A DNA stretch of 64,000 nucleotides from Collimonas sp. OK607 (GTDB lineage Bacteria; Pseudomonadota; Gammaproteobacteria; Burkholderiales; Burkholderiaceae_D). The translations under genes were made by a program, and so were the position numbers. The notes under the pieces are model-generated. The model had not been told where the DNA came from. It did not search any database and saw nothing but the letters and a program-made list of their open reading frames with translations. The DNA lies in assembly GCF_900111995.1 (NCBI RefSeq), contig NZ_FOKF01000002.1:282206-346205 (forward strand). Reading direction: 5' to 3'. Positions within the stretch are counted from its first letter, which is position 1, and each line of letters starts with the position of its first letter. Shown piece by piece: positions 34,522 through 43,047 of the stretch.

Positions 34522-35832
34522 ATGAAATCCATCAAGGTAGGTTTGCTTGGCATAGGTACGGTCGGTTCCGGCACGTTCAACGTATTGAAGCGTAATCAGC
34601 AAGAAATTGCAGCGCGCGCAGGGAGAGCTATTGAAATTACGATGGTGGCCGATCTCGACGTCGAGCGTGCCAAACAGCTGACCAACGGTGAAGTCACCGT
34701 GGTCAACGACGCCAAACTGGTAGTCAACAATCCCGACATCGATATCGTCATCGAGTTGATCGGCGGCTACGGTATCGCCAAGGATCTGGTGCTGCAGGCG
34801 ATCGCCAACGGCAAGCATGTGGTCACCGCCAACAAGGCGCTGATTGCAACGCATGGCAACGAGATTTTCAAGGCGGCGCAAGAGAAGGGCGTGATCGTTG
34901 CCTTTGAAGCCGCGGTTGCCGGCGGTATTCCTATCATTAAAGCACTGCGCGAAGGCTTGACCGCCAACAGCATCCAGTGGATTGCCGGCATCATCAACGG
35001 CACCACCAATTTCATCCTGTCCGAAATGCGCGACAAGGGGCTCGACTTTGATGTCGTGCTGAAGGAAGCGCAACGCCTTGGATATGCCGAAGCCGATCCG
35101 ACCTTCGATATCGAAGGCGTAGATGCTGCCCACAAGCTGACCATCATGGCCTCGATCGCGTTCGGCATCCCGGTGCAGTTCAACAAAGCGCATGTAGAAG
35201 GCATTACCAAGCTGCAGGCCACCGATATCCGCTACGCCGAACAACTCGGCTATCGCATCAAGCTGCTCGGCATCACCAAGCGCACTGCGGGCGGCATCGA
35301 GCTGCGCGTGCATCCGACGCTGATTCCGAGCGCACGCCTGATCGCCAACGTTGAAGGCGCCATGAATGCGGTGCTGGTGCGCGGCGATGCTGTCGGCGAT
35401 ACGCTGTACTACGGTAAAGGCGCTGGCGCCGAGCCTACCGCTTCGGCGGTGATCGCCGACCTGGTCGACATCACGCGCCTGGCGACCGCCGATCCTGAGC
35501 ATCGCGTACCGCATCTGGCATTCCAGCCGAACGCCATGGCTGACACGCCTATCCTGCCGATGGCGGAAATCACCACCAGCTATTATCTGCGCATGCACGT
35601 CGCCGATCAGCCTGGAGTGCTGGCCGATGTCACGCGGATTCTGGCGGACTCGTCGATTTCGATAGATGCCATGCTGCAAAAAGAGCCGGCAGCGGGCGAG
35701 ACCCGTACCGATATCATCATGCTGACGCATCAGACGCAGGAAAAAAATGTCGAAGCGGCGATTGCAAAGATTGAAGCCTTGGCGACCGTAGTTGGCACGG
35801 TGACCAAGATTCGGTTGGAAGAGTTGGGTTAA
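34522..35832 (+). CDS. hom: Homoserine dehydrogenase
   Basis: This 436-aa monofunctional NAD(P)-dependent enzyme makes homoserine for threonine and methionine. It has the Rossmann start KVGLLGIGTVGSGTF, GGIPIIKALREGL, the catalytic-domain signature GIINGTTNFILSEM and AYAEADPTFDIEG-like residues. A C-terminal ACT domain (about residues 350-432, MHVADQPGVLADVTRIL) would sense threonine. The frequent partner thrC does not follow; an LprI-like gene does. Confidence 0.96.
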   Translation: MKSIKVGLLGIGTVGSGTFNVLKRNQQEIAARAGRAIEITMVADLDVERAKQLTNGEVTVVNDAKLVVNNPDIDIVIELIGGYGIAKDLVLQAIANGKHVVTANKALIATHGNEIFKAAQEKGVIVAFEAAVAGGIPIIKALREGLTANSIQWIAGIINGTTNFILSEMRDKGLDFDVVLKEAQRLGYAEADPTFDIEGVDAAHKLTIMASIAFGIPVQFNKAHVEGITKLQATDIRYAEQLGYRIKLLGITKRTAGGIELRVHPTLIPSARLIANVEGAMNAVLVRGDAVGDTLYYGKGAGAEPTASAVIADLVDITRLATADPEHRVPHLAFQPNAMADTPILPMAEITTSYYLRMHVADQPGVLADVTRILADSSISIDAMLQKEPAAGETRTDIIMLTHQTQEKNVEAAIAKIEALATVVGTVTKIRLEELG

Positions 35833-35906
35833 TCGTCTGTCTTGATGGTTGATGACTTATTTGCTGACTTAATGGCTGATTTGATGGCTGACTACAAGGA
35901 GAGTGT
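35833..35906. repeat. Imperfect short repeats before the LprI-like gene
   Basis: The 74-nt gap after hom contains repeated TGATGGCTGA/TAATGGCTGA-type units (around 35850-35893), three to four degenerate copies. They end just before the AAGGAGAG Shine-Dalgarno. Confidence 0.5.
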
Positions 35907-36296
35907 ATGCGTAAGATGTTGATGGCCCTGTGCCTGGTACTACCCGCAGCAGCATTTGCCCAAGTCGACCCTTGTCTTTCGCAGAGCAGCACCGTGGATA
36001 TGAATGCCTGCGCCAAGACCGAGTTCGACAAAGACGAAAAAACCTTGAACGACACCTATCAGCAATTGGTTCAGCAAATCACCAAGCCTGACCAGGATGG
36101 CGTGCGCTATGGCGAGGTCAAGAAAAAATTGATCGAGGCACAGCGTGCCTGGGTCACTTTCCGTAAAAAAGATTGTGACGCTGTCTATACCTACAACGAG
36201 AGCGGATCCATTCGTAACCTCGAATTCCTGGGATGCATGCGCGGCCACACCGTACAGCGCACCAAGGAACTGAAGAACTTCATCGCCGCGAAGTAA
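35907..36296 (+). CDS. DUF1311/LprI-like periplasmic protein
   Basis: This 129-aa secreted protein has a signal peptide of about 19 residues (ending AAAFA). The mature part has the LprI/DUF1311 pattern: DPCLSQSSTVDMNACAKTEFDKDEKTLNDTYQQL, then AQRAWVTFRKKDCDAVY and LGCMRGHTVQRTKEL, with four cysteines likely to form two disulfides. LprI of mycobacteria inhibits lysozyme; most members are untested. AAGGAGAG precedes ATG 35907. Confidence 0.88.
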   Translation: MRKMLMALCLVLPAAAFAQVDPCLSQSSTVDMNACAKTEFDKDEKTLNDTYQQLVQQITKPDQDGVRYGEVKKKLIEAQRAWVTFRKKDCDAVYTYNESGSIRNLEFLGCMRGHTVQRTKELKNFIAAK

Positions 36297-36325
36297 GCGC
36301 CGGGGAAAATTGCCCGCATCAGGCA

Positions 36326-36362
36326 AAAAGCCGCTGCAGATGTCATATCTGCAGCGGCTTTT
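36326..36362. terminator. Bidirectional terminator between LprI-like gene and yicC
   Basis: Perfect 16-bp arms (AAAAGCCGCTGCAGAT and complement) around a 5-nt loop, with A/T-rich ends on both sides, between two convergent genes. Confidence 0.92.
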
Positions 36363-36387
36363 CAGTTTACGGGGGTACGACTGCTTG

Positions 36388-37296
36388 CTATTCGAGGTTC
36401 TGCACCTGTTCACGCATCTGGTCGATCAGCAGCTTCAATTCCATGGAGGCGTCGGCTAGTTCCTTGATCGCAGCCTTGGAGCCAACGGTGTTGGCTTCGC
36501 GGTTGAGTTCCTGCATCATGAAATCCAGGCGCTTGCCAACCTGGCCGCCTTTTTTCAGGATATGACGGGTTTCGCCCAAGTGCGCCGCCAGCCGTGATAA
36601 TTCTTCGGCAATATCGATGCGAATGCCATACAAGGTGACTTCCTGGCGAATCCGGTCCAGCGCTTCTTCACGCGACAGGCTTGAATTACTAGCATCCTGT
36701 TGCGCCAGGCCCAGCGCCTCTTGCATGCGCTCTATGGCTTTTTGCTGGAATTGCGCCACCACTTGCGGTACCAGTGGCGTGATGCGTTGTACGATGGCTT
36801 CCATGGCATCGATACGGGTGATCAACGTGGCTTGTAGAGCCGCGCCTTCGCGCGCGCGCGACTCGACAAACGCTTCCAGCGTTGCGCCCATGGTGGCCTG
36901 GATATCGGCCTGTAATGTATCCTGGCTGATCACCGCTTCTTCGATGACGCCGGGCCAGCGCAGCAATTCATTGACGGTGAACGGCGCCGCTTCGATGAAT
37001 TGCTGGCGTACCGCGTTTTGCAAATCGACAAGAGATGCCAGCAGCGTCGTGTTCAGGGCTTGCGATGCGCCGGAAGCCGTCTTGCGCCCGAAACTCAGCC
37101 GACATTCGACTTTGCCGCGTGCAATGCGGCCGATGATGGCCTCGCGCAACGCCGGTTCGAGCGAGCGCAGGTCGTCATTGATGCGGAATTGCAGGTCGAG
37201 AAAACGCGAGTTGACGCTCTTGATTTCGATGGTAATCGTGCCTGCGGCCGTCTCGCGGTTGGTGACGGCGTAACCTGTCATGCTACAGATAGTCAA
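36388..37296 (-). CDS. yicC: YicC family endoribonuclease-like protein
   Basis: This 302-aa protein has the N-terminal YicC domain (SMTGYAVTNRETAAGTITIEIKSVNSRFLDLQFR) and the C-terminal DUF1732 domain (LIDQMREQVQNLE end, VGKRLDFMMQELNREANTVGSKA). E. coli YicC is reported to take part in RNA decay and RyhB turnover. The start is TTG 37296: it is preceded by AAGGA at proper spacing and gives the expected residues before SMTG; ATG 37281 lacks a ribosome site. It is divergent from the kinase gene. Confidence 0.93.
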   Translation of the reverse strand: MTICSMTGYAVTNRETAAGTITIEIKSVNSRFLDLQFRINDDLRSLEPALREAIIGRIARGKVECRLSFGRKTASGASQALNTTLLASLVDLQNAVRQQFIEAAPFTVNELLRWPGVIEEAVISQDTLQADIQATMGATLEAFVESRAREGAALQATLITRIDAMEAIVQRITPLVPQVVAQFQQKAIERMQEALGLAQQDASNSSLSREEALDRIRQEVTLYGIRIDIAEELSRLAAHLGETRHILKKGGQVGKRLDFMMQELNREANTVGSKAAIKELADASMELKLLIDQMREQVQNLE

Positions 37297-37391
37297 AATG
37301 CTGTCCTTTGTTTCTGGTTTGCAAGGGTTTTTCTTTACAAGTCAGCGATTTATCAAGACAATCCTTACACCAATTACTAGGGTAGGATCGC

Positions 37392-38408
37392 ATGGCCGCG
37401 CAAAACAATGCACCATTGCCTGACGGGCTAAAAATTGCTGGATACCGCATTGTAAAGAAGATTGCTTCTGGCGGGTTCAGTATTGTCTATCTGGCATACG
37501 ATGAAGATGGCAACGCAGTCGCCATCAAGGAATATTTGCCAAGTTCGCTGGCGTTACGACAGTGGGGCGAACTGGCGCCGGCAATTTCGCCGGAAAACCT
37601 GCCGACCTTCAGGATCGGCCTTAAGTGCTTTTTCGAGGAAGGCCGCGCTTTGGCGCGCATCGCGCATCCGAACGTGGTGAGCGTTATCAATTTCTTCCGC
37701 GCCAATGAAACGGTGTACATGGTGATGGCCTACGAGTCCGGACGCTCGCTGCAGGAACATATCCTGCGCCGCCGCGATAAAGGGGAAAAGCCGCTGGTGT
37801 CGGAAAAATTCATCCGCAAGATGTTCCGTCACGTGATGAACGGCCTGCGCGAGGTGCATACGCATAAGCTGCTGCATCTGGACCTGAAGCCGGCAAATAT
37901 CTATTTGCGCGCTGACGGCACGCCGATCCTGCTGGACTTCGGCGCCGCCCGCCAGACCCTGCGCTCCGATTCGCCCAAGTTGTACCCGATGTATACACCG
38001 GGTTTCGCTCCGGCCGAACTATATGAGCGCAATGGCAACCTGGGGCCGTGGACCGATATCTATAGTATCGGCGCCTCGATTTTTGCCTGCATGGTCGGTG
38101 CGCCGCCGCAGCCGGTGGATCAGCGCAAGGTCAACGACAAGATGGAAGGGCATTTCCGCAAGCTGGAAGGCCTGTATTCGCCGGAATTGATCCAGGTGGT
38201 GCGTTGGTGCCTGATGATCGATCCGCTGCAACGGCCGCAAAGCGTGTTTGCGGTGCAGCGCGCGTTGATGGAGCCGGTACAGGAAGAAGAGGTAAGCGTG
38301 CGCGATATGGTGACGCGCAAGATACGTAACGTCTTTTTCACGCATATCCAGTTCCGCCGGAAAGCCGAGAGCAATCCGGATACGACGATCCAGGAAAACA
38401 CGCAGTAA
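37392..38408 (+). CDS. Hanks-type serine/threonine protein kinase
   Basis: This 338-aa soluble kinase has the glycine loop ASGGFSIVYLAY (about residues 25-36), ATP lysine K46 in VAIKEYLP, helix-C Glu at about 82-83, the catalytic loop HLDLKPANIY (D164, K166, N169), DFGAAR (D182) and an APE-like GFAPAELYE. All catalytic residues are present. It has no transmembrane segment or sensor domain; a 60-residue C-terminal tail is basic. The next gene encodes the matching PP2C phosphatase. AGGAT precedes ATG 37392. Confidence 0.93.
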   Translation: MAAQNNAPLPDGLKIAGYRIVKKIASGGFSIVYLAYDEDGNAVAIKEYLPSSLALRQWGELAPAISPENLPTFRIGLKCFFEEGRALARIAHPNVVSVINFFRANETVYMVMAYESGRSLQEHILRRRDKGEKPLVSEKFIRKMFRHVMNGLREVHTHKLLHLDLKPANIYLRADGTPILLDFGAARQTLRSDSPKLYPMYTPGFAPAELYERNGNLGPWTDIYSIGASIFACMVGAPPQPVDQRKVNDKMEGHFRKLEGLYSPELIQVVRWCLMIDPLQRPQSVFAVQRALMEPVQEEEVSVRDMVTRKIRNVFFTHIQFRRKAESNPDTTIQENTQ

Positions 38409-38548
38409 AAAATACGAAAAAACCACAATAAACATGCAGTGACGTGCTCCACAAAGTGTTCCACAAAGTGCACCGCATAGCGCTCTGCAACGCGCCGCGT
38501 CATTGCCCCGTTTTTTAGCTGCATTTTTAGCAAGAATTGTACATAGTC

Positions 38549-39463
38549 ATGCGATTTTCTGTTTATCAAGAAAGCCATATCGGCGGCCGTAAGGTCAACC
38601 AGGACCGGATGGGCTACAGCTTCACGCGTGATGCCTTGTTGCTGTTGCTGACCGACGGTATGGGTGGTCATTTGCACGGCGAGATCGCCGCCAACATTAC
38701 GATGCAGACCATCGGTTCGCTATTCCAGAAGAATGCCCAGCCTTATATCAAAAAGCCGGAGCGGTTTCTGGAAGACGCTTTCTACGCTGCGCACATGGAA
38801 ATCCATCGTTACCGGGAAGTGCACAAACTCTCGGAAACACCGCGCACCACGGTGGTGGCCTGCCTGATCCAGCACAACAGCGCATTCTGGGCACACTGCG
38901 GTGATTCGCGCCTGTACTGGATGCGTAACGGCCAGATCCTGGCGCGCACTCGCGATCACTCTCGCATCGAAAGCCTGATTGCGCAGGGCAAGGCAGATCC
39001 TTCCGAGCGTGCTACCCATCCGGACCGCAACAAGCTGTTCAACTGTCTCGGCGCCACCAACATGCCGATCGTTGAGCTGTCGCGCCGCGTCAGCCTGCAG
39101 GCGGGCGATGTCGTGCTGTTATGCTCTGACGGGCTGTGGTCGATGTTGCCCGATCACGTATTGGCGCAACGTCTGCAAACCAGCACCATCGTGCGGGCAG
39201 TGCCGGAGCTGGTGAACAATGCGCTTGGGATTGCCGGTAAAACCAGCGATAATGTTACCGCTTTGGCAATGGCCTGGGGCAGCGATCCGAATATTGATGA
39301 TCCTTCTACTTCAATCGTTACCCATACGCTGCCGATTGGCAGCCTGACCACCACCATCCAGGCGCCGCGACTTGGGGCGACAGACGCTCCGGACGGCTTC
39401 AGCGATGCCGATATCGAACAGGCGATTGCGGAAATCCGCGGCGCTATTGAAAAAAATATTTAA
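38549..39463 (+). CDS. PP2C-family (PPM) serine/threonine phosphatase
   Basis: This 304-aa metal-dependent phosphatase has the PPM motifs: KVNQDRMGY, LLTDGMGGHLHGE, FWAHCGDSRLYWMRNG, VVLLCSDGLWSML and KTSDNVTALAM. It would reverse the action of the kinase encoded upstream. The tail after about residue 245 is unstructured and not typical of the catalytic domain. ATG 38549 was preferred over an in-frame TTG four codons earlier; neither has a good Shine-Dalgarno. Confidence 0.92.
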   Translation: MRFSVYQESHIGGRKVNQDRMGYSFTRDALLLLLTDGMGGHLHGEIAANITMQTIGSLFQKNAQPYIKKPERFLEDAFYAAHMEIHRYREVHKLSETPRTTVVACLIQHNSAFWAHCGDSRLYWMRNGQILARTRDHSRIESLIAQGKADPSERATHPDRNKLFNCLGATNMPIVELSRRVSLQAGDVVLLCSDGLWSMLPDHVLAQRLQTSTIVRAVPELVNNALGIAGKTSDNVTALAMAWGSDPNIDDPSTSIVTHTLPIGSLTTTIQAPRLGATDAPDGFSDADIEQAIAEIRGAIEKNI

Positions 39464-39472
39464 GGAATTTAC

Positions 39473-40207
39473 ATGTTGCCTATTACCCGTCCCAGCGGAC
39501 GCGCCGCCGATGCTTTGCGCACCGTCCGCCTGACCCGCAATTACACTAAACACGCCGAAGGTTCGGTACTGGTTGAATTCGGCGACACCAAGGTTATCTG
39601 TACCGCCAGCCTGGAAGAAAAAGTCCCTGGTTTCCTGAAGGGCAAAGGACAGGGCTGGCTGACGGCTGAATACGGCATGTTGCCGCGCTCTACCAATACC
39701 CGCATGGACCGCGAAGCAGCACGCGGCAAGCAATCCGGCCGTACCCAGGAAATCCAGCGTTTGATCGGACGTTCATTACGGGCAGCATTTGATCTGCAGG
39801 CTTTCGGCGAACGCACCCTGCATCTGGATTGCGACGTGATCCAGGCTGACGGCGGTACCCGCACTGCCTCGATTACCGGCGCCATGGTGGCGGCTTACGA
39901 TGCATTTTCCCGCTTGTTGGAAAGGAAGGCAATCGCAGCGATTCCTTTGAAGCACTTTGTCGCGGCGATTTCGGTCGGCGTTTATCAAGGCACGCCGGTG
40001 CTGGACCTGGATTATGTCGAGGATTCCGGTTGCGATACCGATATGAATGTGGTGATGACCGACACCGGCCATTTCATCGAAGTGCAAGGTACGGCGGAAG
40101 GCGTTGCTTTCGACCGGCCTACCTTGAATAGCCTGCTGGATCTGGCGCAAGGCGGGATCGGCGAGTTGATCCAGTTGCAAAAACAAGCTTTGGGTTTGGC
40201 TGAATAA
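39473..40207 (+). CDS. rph: Ribonuclease PH
   Basis: This 244-aa phosphorolytic 3'-5' exoribonuclease trims tRNA 3' ends. Family features are [48 protein letters not shown]-type [15 protein letters not shown] and [20 protein letters not shown] with the metal Asp residues. Length is standard. AAGGAATT precedes ATG 39473, 9 nt after the phosphatase stop, so it is probably co-transcribed with the kinase/phosphatase pair. The rdgB-hemW genes that often follow rph are absent. Confidence 0.96.
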   Translation: MLPITRPSGRAADALRTVRLTRNYTKHAEGSVLVEFGDTKVICTASLEEKVPGFLKGKGQGWLTAEYGMLPRSTNTRMDREAARGKQSGRTQEIQRLIGRSLRAAFDLQAFGERTLHLDCDVIQADGGTRTASITGAMVAAYDAFSRLLERKAIAAIPLKHFVAAISVGVYQGTPVLDLDYVEDSGCDTDMNVVMTDTGHFIEVQGTAEGVAFDRPTLNSLLDLAQGGIGELIQLQKQALGLAE

Positions 40208-40213
40208 ATTGGC

Positions 40214-40242
40214 GCGTGGGCACAAAAACGTGCCCACCCTAC
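40214..40242. repeat. REP-like palindromic element, unit A
   Basis: GTGGGCAC (40216-40223) / GTGCCCAC (40230-40237) around AAAAAC, followed by CCTAC, directly after rph. The same sequence type recurs twice after clpX (57301-57370). Confidence 0.8.
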
Positions 40243-40274
40243 GCCCGCGTTATCGATGGGCCGTGTGTAAGCGA

Positions 40275-40280
40275 TATAAT
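40275..40280 (+). promoter_or_regulatory. Perfect -10 hexamer directly before tatD
   Basis: Consensus TATAAT ends 7 nt before the tatD ATG, the same geometry as at dnaB. No clear -35 and no Shine-Dalgarno are present. Confidence 0.6.
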
Positions 40281-40287
40281 CCGGTCT

Positions 40288-41082
40288 ATGTATATCGATT
40301 CCCACTGCCATATCAATTTTCCGGAGCTGTCCGCAAGGATGCCGGAAGTACTCGCCAAAATGGCGCAAAACCAGGTTACCCATGCATTGTGCGTATCGGT
40401 CGACCTGCCCGATTTCCCGCAAGTGCTGGAACTGGCCAAGACCTATCCGCATATCTACGCATCAGTCGGGGTGCACCCTGACTATGAAGATACGCCTGAG
40501 CCTAGCGTCGACGATCTGATTCGTCTTTCCGATCATCCGAAAATCATCGCCATCGGTGAAACCGGCCTTGATTATTACCGTTTGCAAGGCGACCTGGAAT
40601 GGCAGCGCGAGCGTTTCCGACGCCACATCCGGGCCTCGCGCGCGACCGGCAAGCCTTTGATCATTCATACCCGTGCGGCCTCGGCAGATACCATTCGCAT
40701 CATGCAGGAAGAGGGCGCCGGTACCAATGCAGGTGGCGCCGGCGGCGTCATGCACTGCTTTACGGAATCGCTGGAAGTGGCCGAGGCGGCAATGGCGATG
40801 GGGTTCTATATTTCGTTTTCCGGCATCGTCACCTTCAAGAGCGCCAAGGAGCTGCAGGCTGTCGCCCTGGCGGTGCCTTTGAGCAGCACGTTGATTGAAA
40901 CCGATTCGCCGTATCTGGCGCCGGTGCCGCATCGCGGCAAAATGAACGAGCCGGGATGGGTCATGCATGTCGGCGAATTCCTGGCCAATTTAAAGGGCGT
41001 GCCGGCGACGCAGGTGGCGCAGCAAACCACCGATAATTTCTTCAATTTGTTCAAACTGGCAAAGGATCAGGCGCATGCCTAA
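40288..41082 (+). CDS. TatD-family metal-dependent hydrolase
   Basis: This 264-aa TIM-barrel deoxyribonuclease-like enzyme of the TatD/YcfH group starts MYIDSHCHINFPEL with the H-x-H metal motif, then GETGLDYYRL, IIHTRAA, MHCFTES and IETDSPYLAPVPHRG. Family members show Mg-dependent 3'-5' exonuclease activity. ATG 40288 gives the conserved N terminus; an upstream in-frame extension from 40216 runs through the REP element. It overlaps the ankyrin gene by 8 nt. Confidence 0.93.
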   Translation: MYIDSHCHINFPELSARMPEVLAKMAQNQVTHALCVSVDLPDFPQVLELAKTYPHIYASVGVHPDYEDTPEPSVDDLIRLSDHPKIIAIGETGLDYYRLQGDLEWQRERFRRHIRASRATGKPLIIHTRAASADTIRIMQEEGAGTNAGGAGGVMHCFTESLEVAEAAMAMGFYISFSGIVTFKSAKELQAVALAVPLSSTLIETDSPYLAPVPHRGKMNEPGWVMHVGEFLANLKGVPATQVAQQTTDNFFNLFKLAKDQAHA

Positions 41083-41791
41083 CTTATTTAATCGCACGGT
41101 CAATCGAATAAACATGCGTTCGCAGTTTTCAATATTTGTGTTGCTGCTGTTGGCGCTGGCTTGTTTGCCGTCCGTGAGTCATGCCGCTGGTAATGACAGC
41201 AAAGCCGCCGACGCCTATGCCAAGGCAGTCCAGCTGGATGACGAGCGTGGCATGAAGAAACTTCTGGCTGCCGGCGTCGATCCGAATCTGATAGCGCAAA
41301 AGCAGCGTGGCGAAACCGGCTTGATGCTGGCAGTGCATGAGGACTCGAAGAAAGTGTTCAACGTCTTGCTCAACGCGCACGGTATCGATCTCAACCTGCG
41401 CTCGCGCAACGGCGACACCGCTTTGATGATTGCGTCCTACAAGGGCGACGTAACGGCAGTCAAGGCTTTGCTGGACAAGGAAGCCGAGCCCAACAACACC
41501 GGCTGGACGGCGCTGCACTATGCCGCCGCGGTCGGTAATGATGAAATCGTGCAGATGCTGCTGGATGCCTCGGCTTACATCGACGCCGGCTCACCCAATA
41601 ACACGACGCCGATCATGATGGCTGCGCGCGCCGGCAAAATCCAGACAGTCAAGCTGCTGCTCGATAGCGGCGCCGACGTCACCTTGAAAAACGATGTCGG
41701 CATGACAGCGATCGACCTCGCCAGGAAATTCGATCACAACGATATCGCCGACGGCTTGACTCATCGCCTCAAACAAGCCGGCAAACTTTAA
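41075..41791 (+). CDS. Secreted ankyrin-repeat protein
   Basis: This 238-aa protein has a signal peptide (about residues 1-37; hydrophobic FSIFVLLLLALACLPSVSHA). About five ankyrin repeats follow, such as GETGLMLAVHEDSKKVFNVLL, GDTALMIASYKGDVTAVKALL, GWTALHYAAAVGNDEIVQMLL and TPIMMAARAGKIQTVKLLL. It is probably periplasmic and binds a protein partner. ATG 41075 overlaps the tatD stop (coupling); ATG 41114 is an alternative that shortens the n-region. Confidence 0.9.
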   Translation: MPNLFNRTVNRINMRSQFSIFVLLLLALACLPSVSHAAGNDSKAADAYAKAVQLDDERGMKKLLAAGVDPNLIAQKQRGETGLMLAVHEDSKKVFNVLLNAHGIDLNLRSRNGDTALMIASYKGDVTAVKALLDKEAEPNNTGWTALHYAAAVGNDEIVQMLLDASAYIDAGSPNNTTPIMMAARAGKIQTVKLLLDSGADVTLKNDVGMTAIDLARKFDHNDIADGLTHRLKQAGKL

Positions 41792-41802
41792 CTTGATTTA
41801 AC

Positions 41803-42933
41803 TTAAGTCAGGATGTGCGGACCCACATCCTTGATATCCTTAGTGCCGGTCAGCGCCATGCTGACATCGAGTTCCTGCTGCAGGATCTGCAGCATCTTGG
41901 TGACGCCGGCTTCCCCCATTGCACCCAGGCTATACAGGAACGCACGGCCGATCATGGTGCCCTTCGCGCCCAGGGCGACCGCTTTCAGCACGTCCTGGCC
42001 GCTGCGGATGCCACCGTCGAACCAGACTTCAATCTGATCGCCTACCGCATCGACAATCGCCGGCAGCGCCGAGATCGACGACACCGCGCCATCCAGTTGC
42101 CGCCCGCCGTGATTGCTGACGACGATGGCGTCGGCGCCGGTAGTGGCAGCGATCTTGGCGTCCTCGATATCCAGAATCCCTTTCAGGATCAGCTTGCCAC
42201 CCCATTGCTCCTTGATCCAGGCGATGTCGTCCCAGTTCAGGGTTGGGTCGAACTGGCTGGCAGTCCATTTGCTCAGGGTCATGATGCCGTCGGCGCCGGA
42301 GACGTGGCCAGCCAGGTTGCCAAACGATTTACGGCCACCCAGTGCGCGCAGAGCCCAGCCGGGTTTGCTGGCGAGGTCAATCAGGTTGGCCAGGGTCATT
42401 TTCGGCGGTACCGACATACCGTTTTTCAGATCCTTGTGGCGCTGGCCGAGGATTTGCAGATCCAGCGTCAGCACCAGCGCCGAACATTTGGCGGCCTTGG
42501 CGCGTTCGATCAGCGATTTGATAAAACCACGGTCGCGCATCACGTACAGTTGAAACCAGAACGGCTTGGTGGTGACGCTGGCGACATCTTCGATAGAGCA
42601 GATGCTCATGGTCGACAGCGTGAACGGGATGCCGAATTTCTCGGCAGCGATGGCGCCCAGCATTTCACCGTTGGCCCATTGCATGCCGGTCAGTCCGGTA
42701 GGGGCGATGGCCACCGGCATCGTCACGTCGTGGCCGATCATGGTGCTGCGGGTTGAGCGTTGATCGACGTTGATGGCAACCCGCTGGCGCAAATGAAGCG
42801 CGGCGAGGTCGCTGCTGTTGGCGCGGTAGGTCGATTCGGTATACGAGCCGCTGTCAGCATAATCGTAAAATGCTTTAGGTACACGTTTCTTGGCCAGCAG
42901 ACGCAAGTCTTCAACGCAGGTAATCACAGGCAT
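41803..42933 (-). CDS. FMN-dependent alpha-hydroxy-acid dehydrogenase (LldD-like)
   Basis: This 376-aa TIM-barrel flavoprotein of the lactate dehydrogenase/glycolate oxidase family has YYD-type FYDYADSGSYTE, PVAIAPTGLTGMQW, the FMN-contact LTLDLQILGQRHKDLKNG and the active-site SNHGGRQLDG (His and Arg), then WFDGGIRSGQDVLKA. It oxidises a 2-hydroxy acid, most likely L-lactate, and passes electrons to quinone. No lactate permease or regulator is nearby, so the substrate is not certain. It is convergent with the ankyrin gene with only 11 nt between. Confidence 0.92.
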   Translation of the reverse strand: MPVITCVEDLRLLAKKRVPKAFYDYADSGSYTESTYRANSSDLAALHLRQRVAINVDQRSTRSTMIGHDVTMPVAIAPTGLTGMQWANGEMLGAIAAEKFGIPFTLSTMSICSIEDVASVTTKPFWFQLYVMRDRGFIKSLIERAKAAKCSALVLTLDLQILGQRHKDLKNGMSVPPKMTLANLIDLASKPGWALRALGGRKSFGNLAGHVSGADGIMTLSKWTASQFDPTLNWDDIAWIKEQWGGKLILKGILDIEDAKIAATTGADAIVVSNHGGRQLDGAVSSISALPAIVDAVGDQIEVWFDGGIRSGQDVLKAVALGAKGTMIGRAFLYSLGAMGEAGVTKMLQILQQELDVSMALTGTKDIKDVGPHILT

Positions 42934-43047
42934 AGGGTTCTCTTGGTGGCTTGTATGGCGCTATATTAGATGAAAAGAATGCCGACATAGTAGAAATCAA
43001 TTGATGTCTGGCATGAATCATTTTCAACCCATTTTCAACCCAAACGA

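Noticed and set aside
41075..41791. Ankyrin protein as the immunity/catalase-associated AnkB type
   Set aside because: No catalase or toxin gene is adjacent; only a signal peptide and repeats can be supported.
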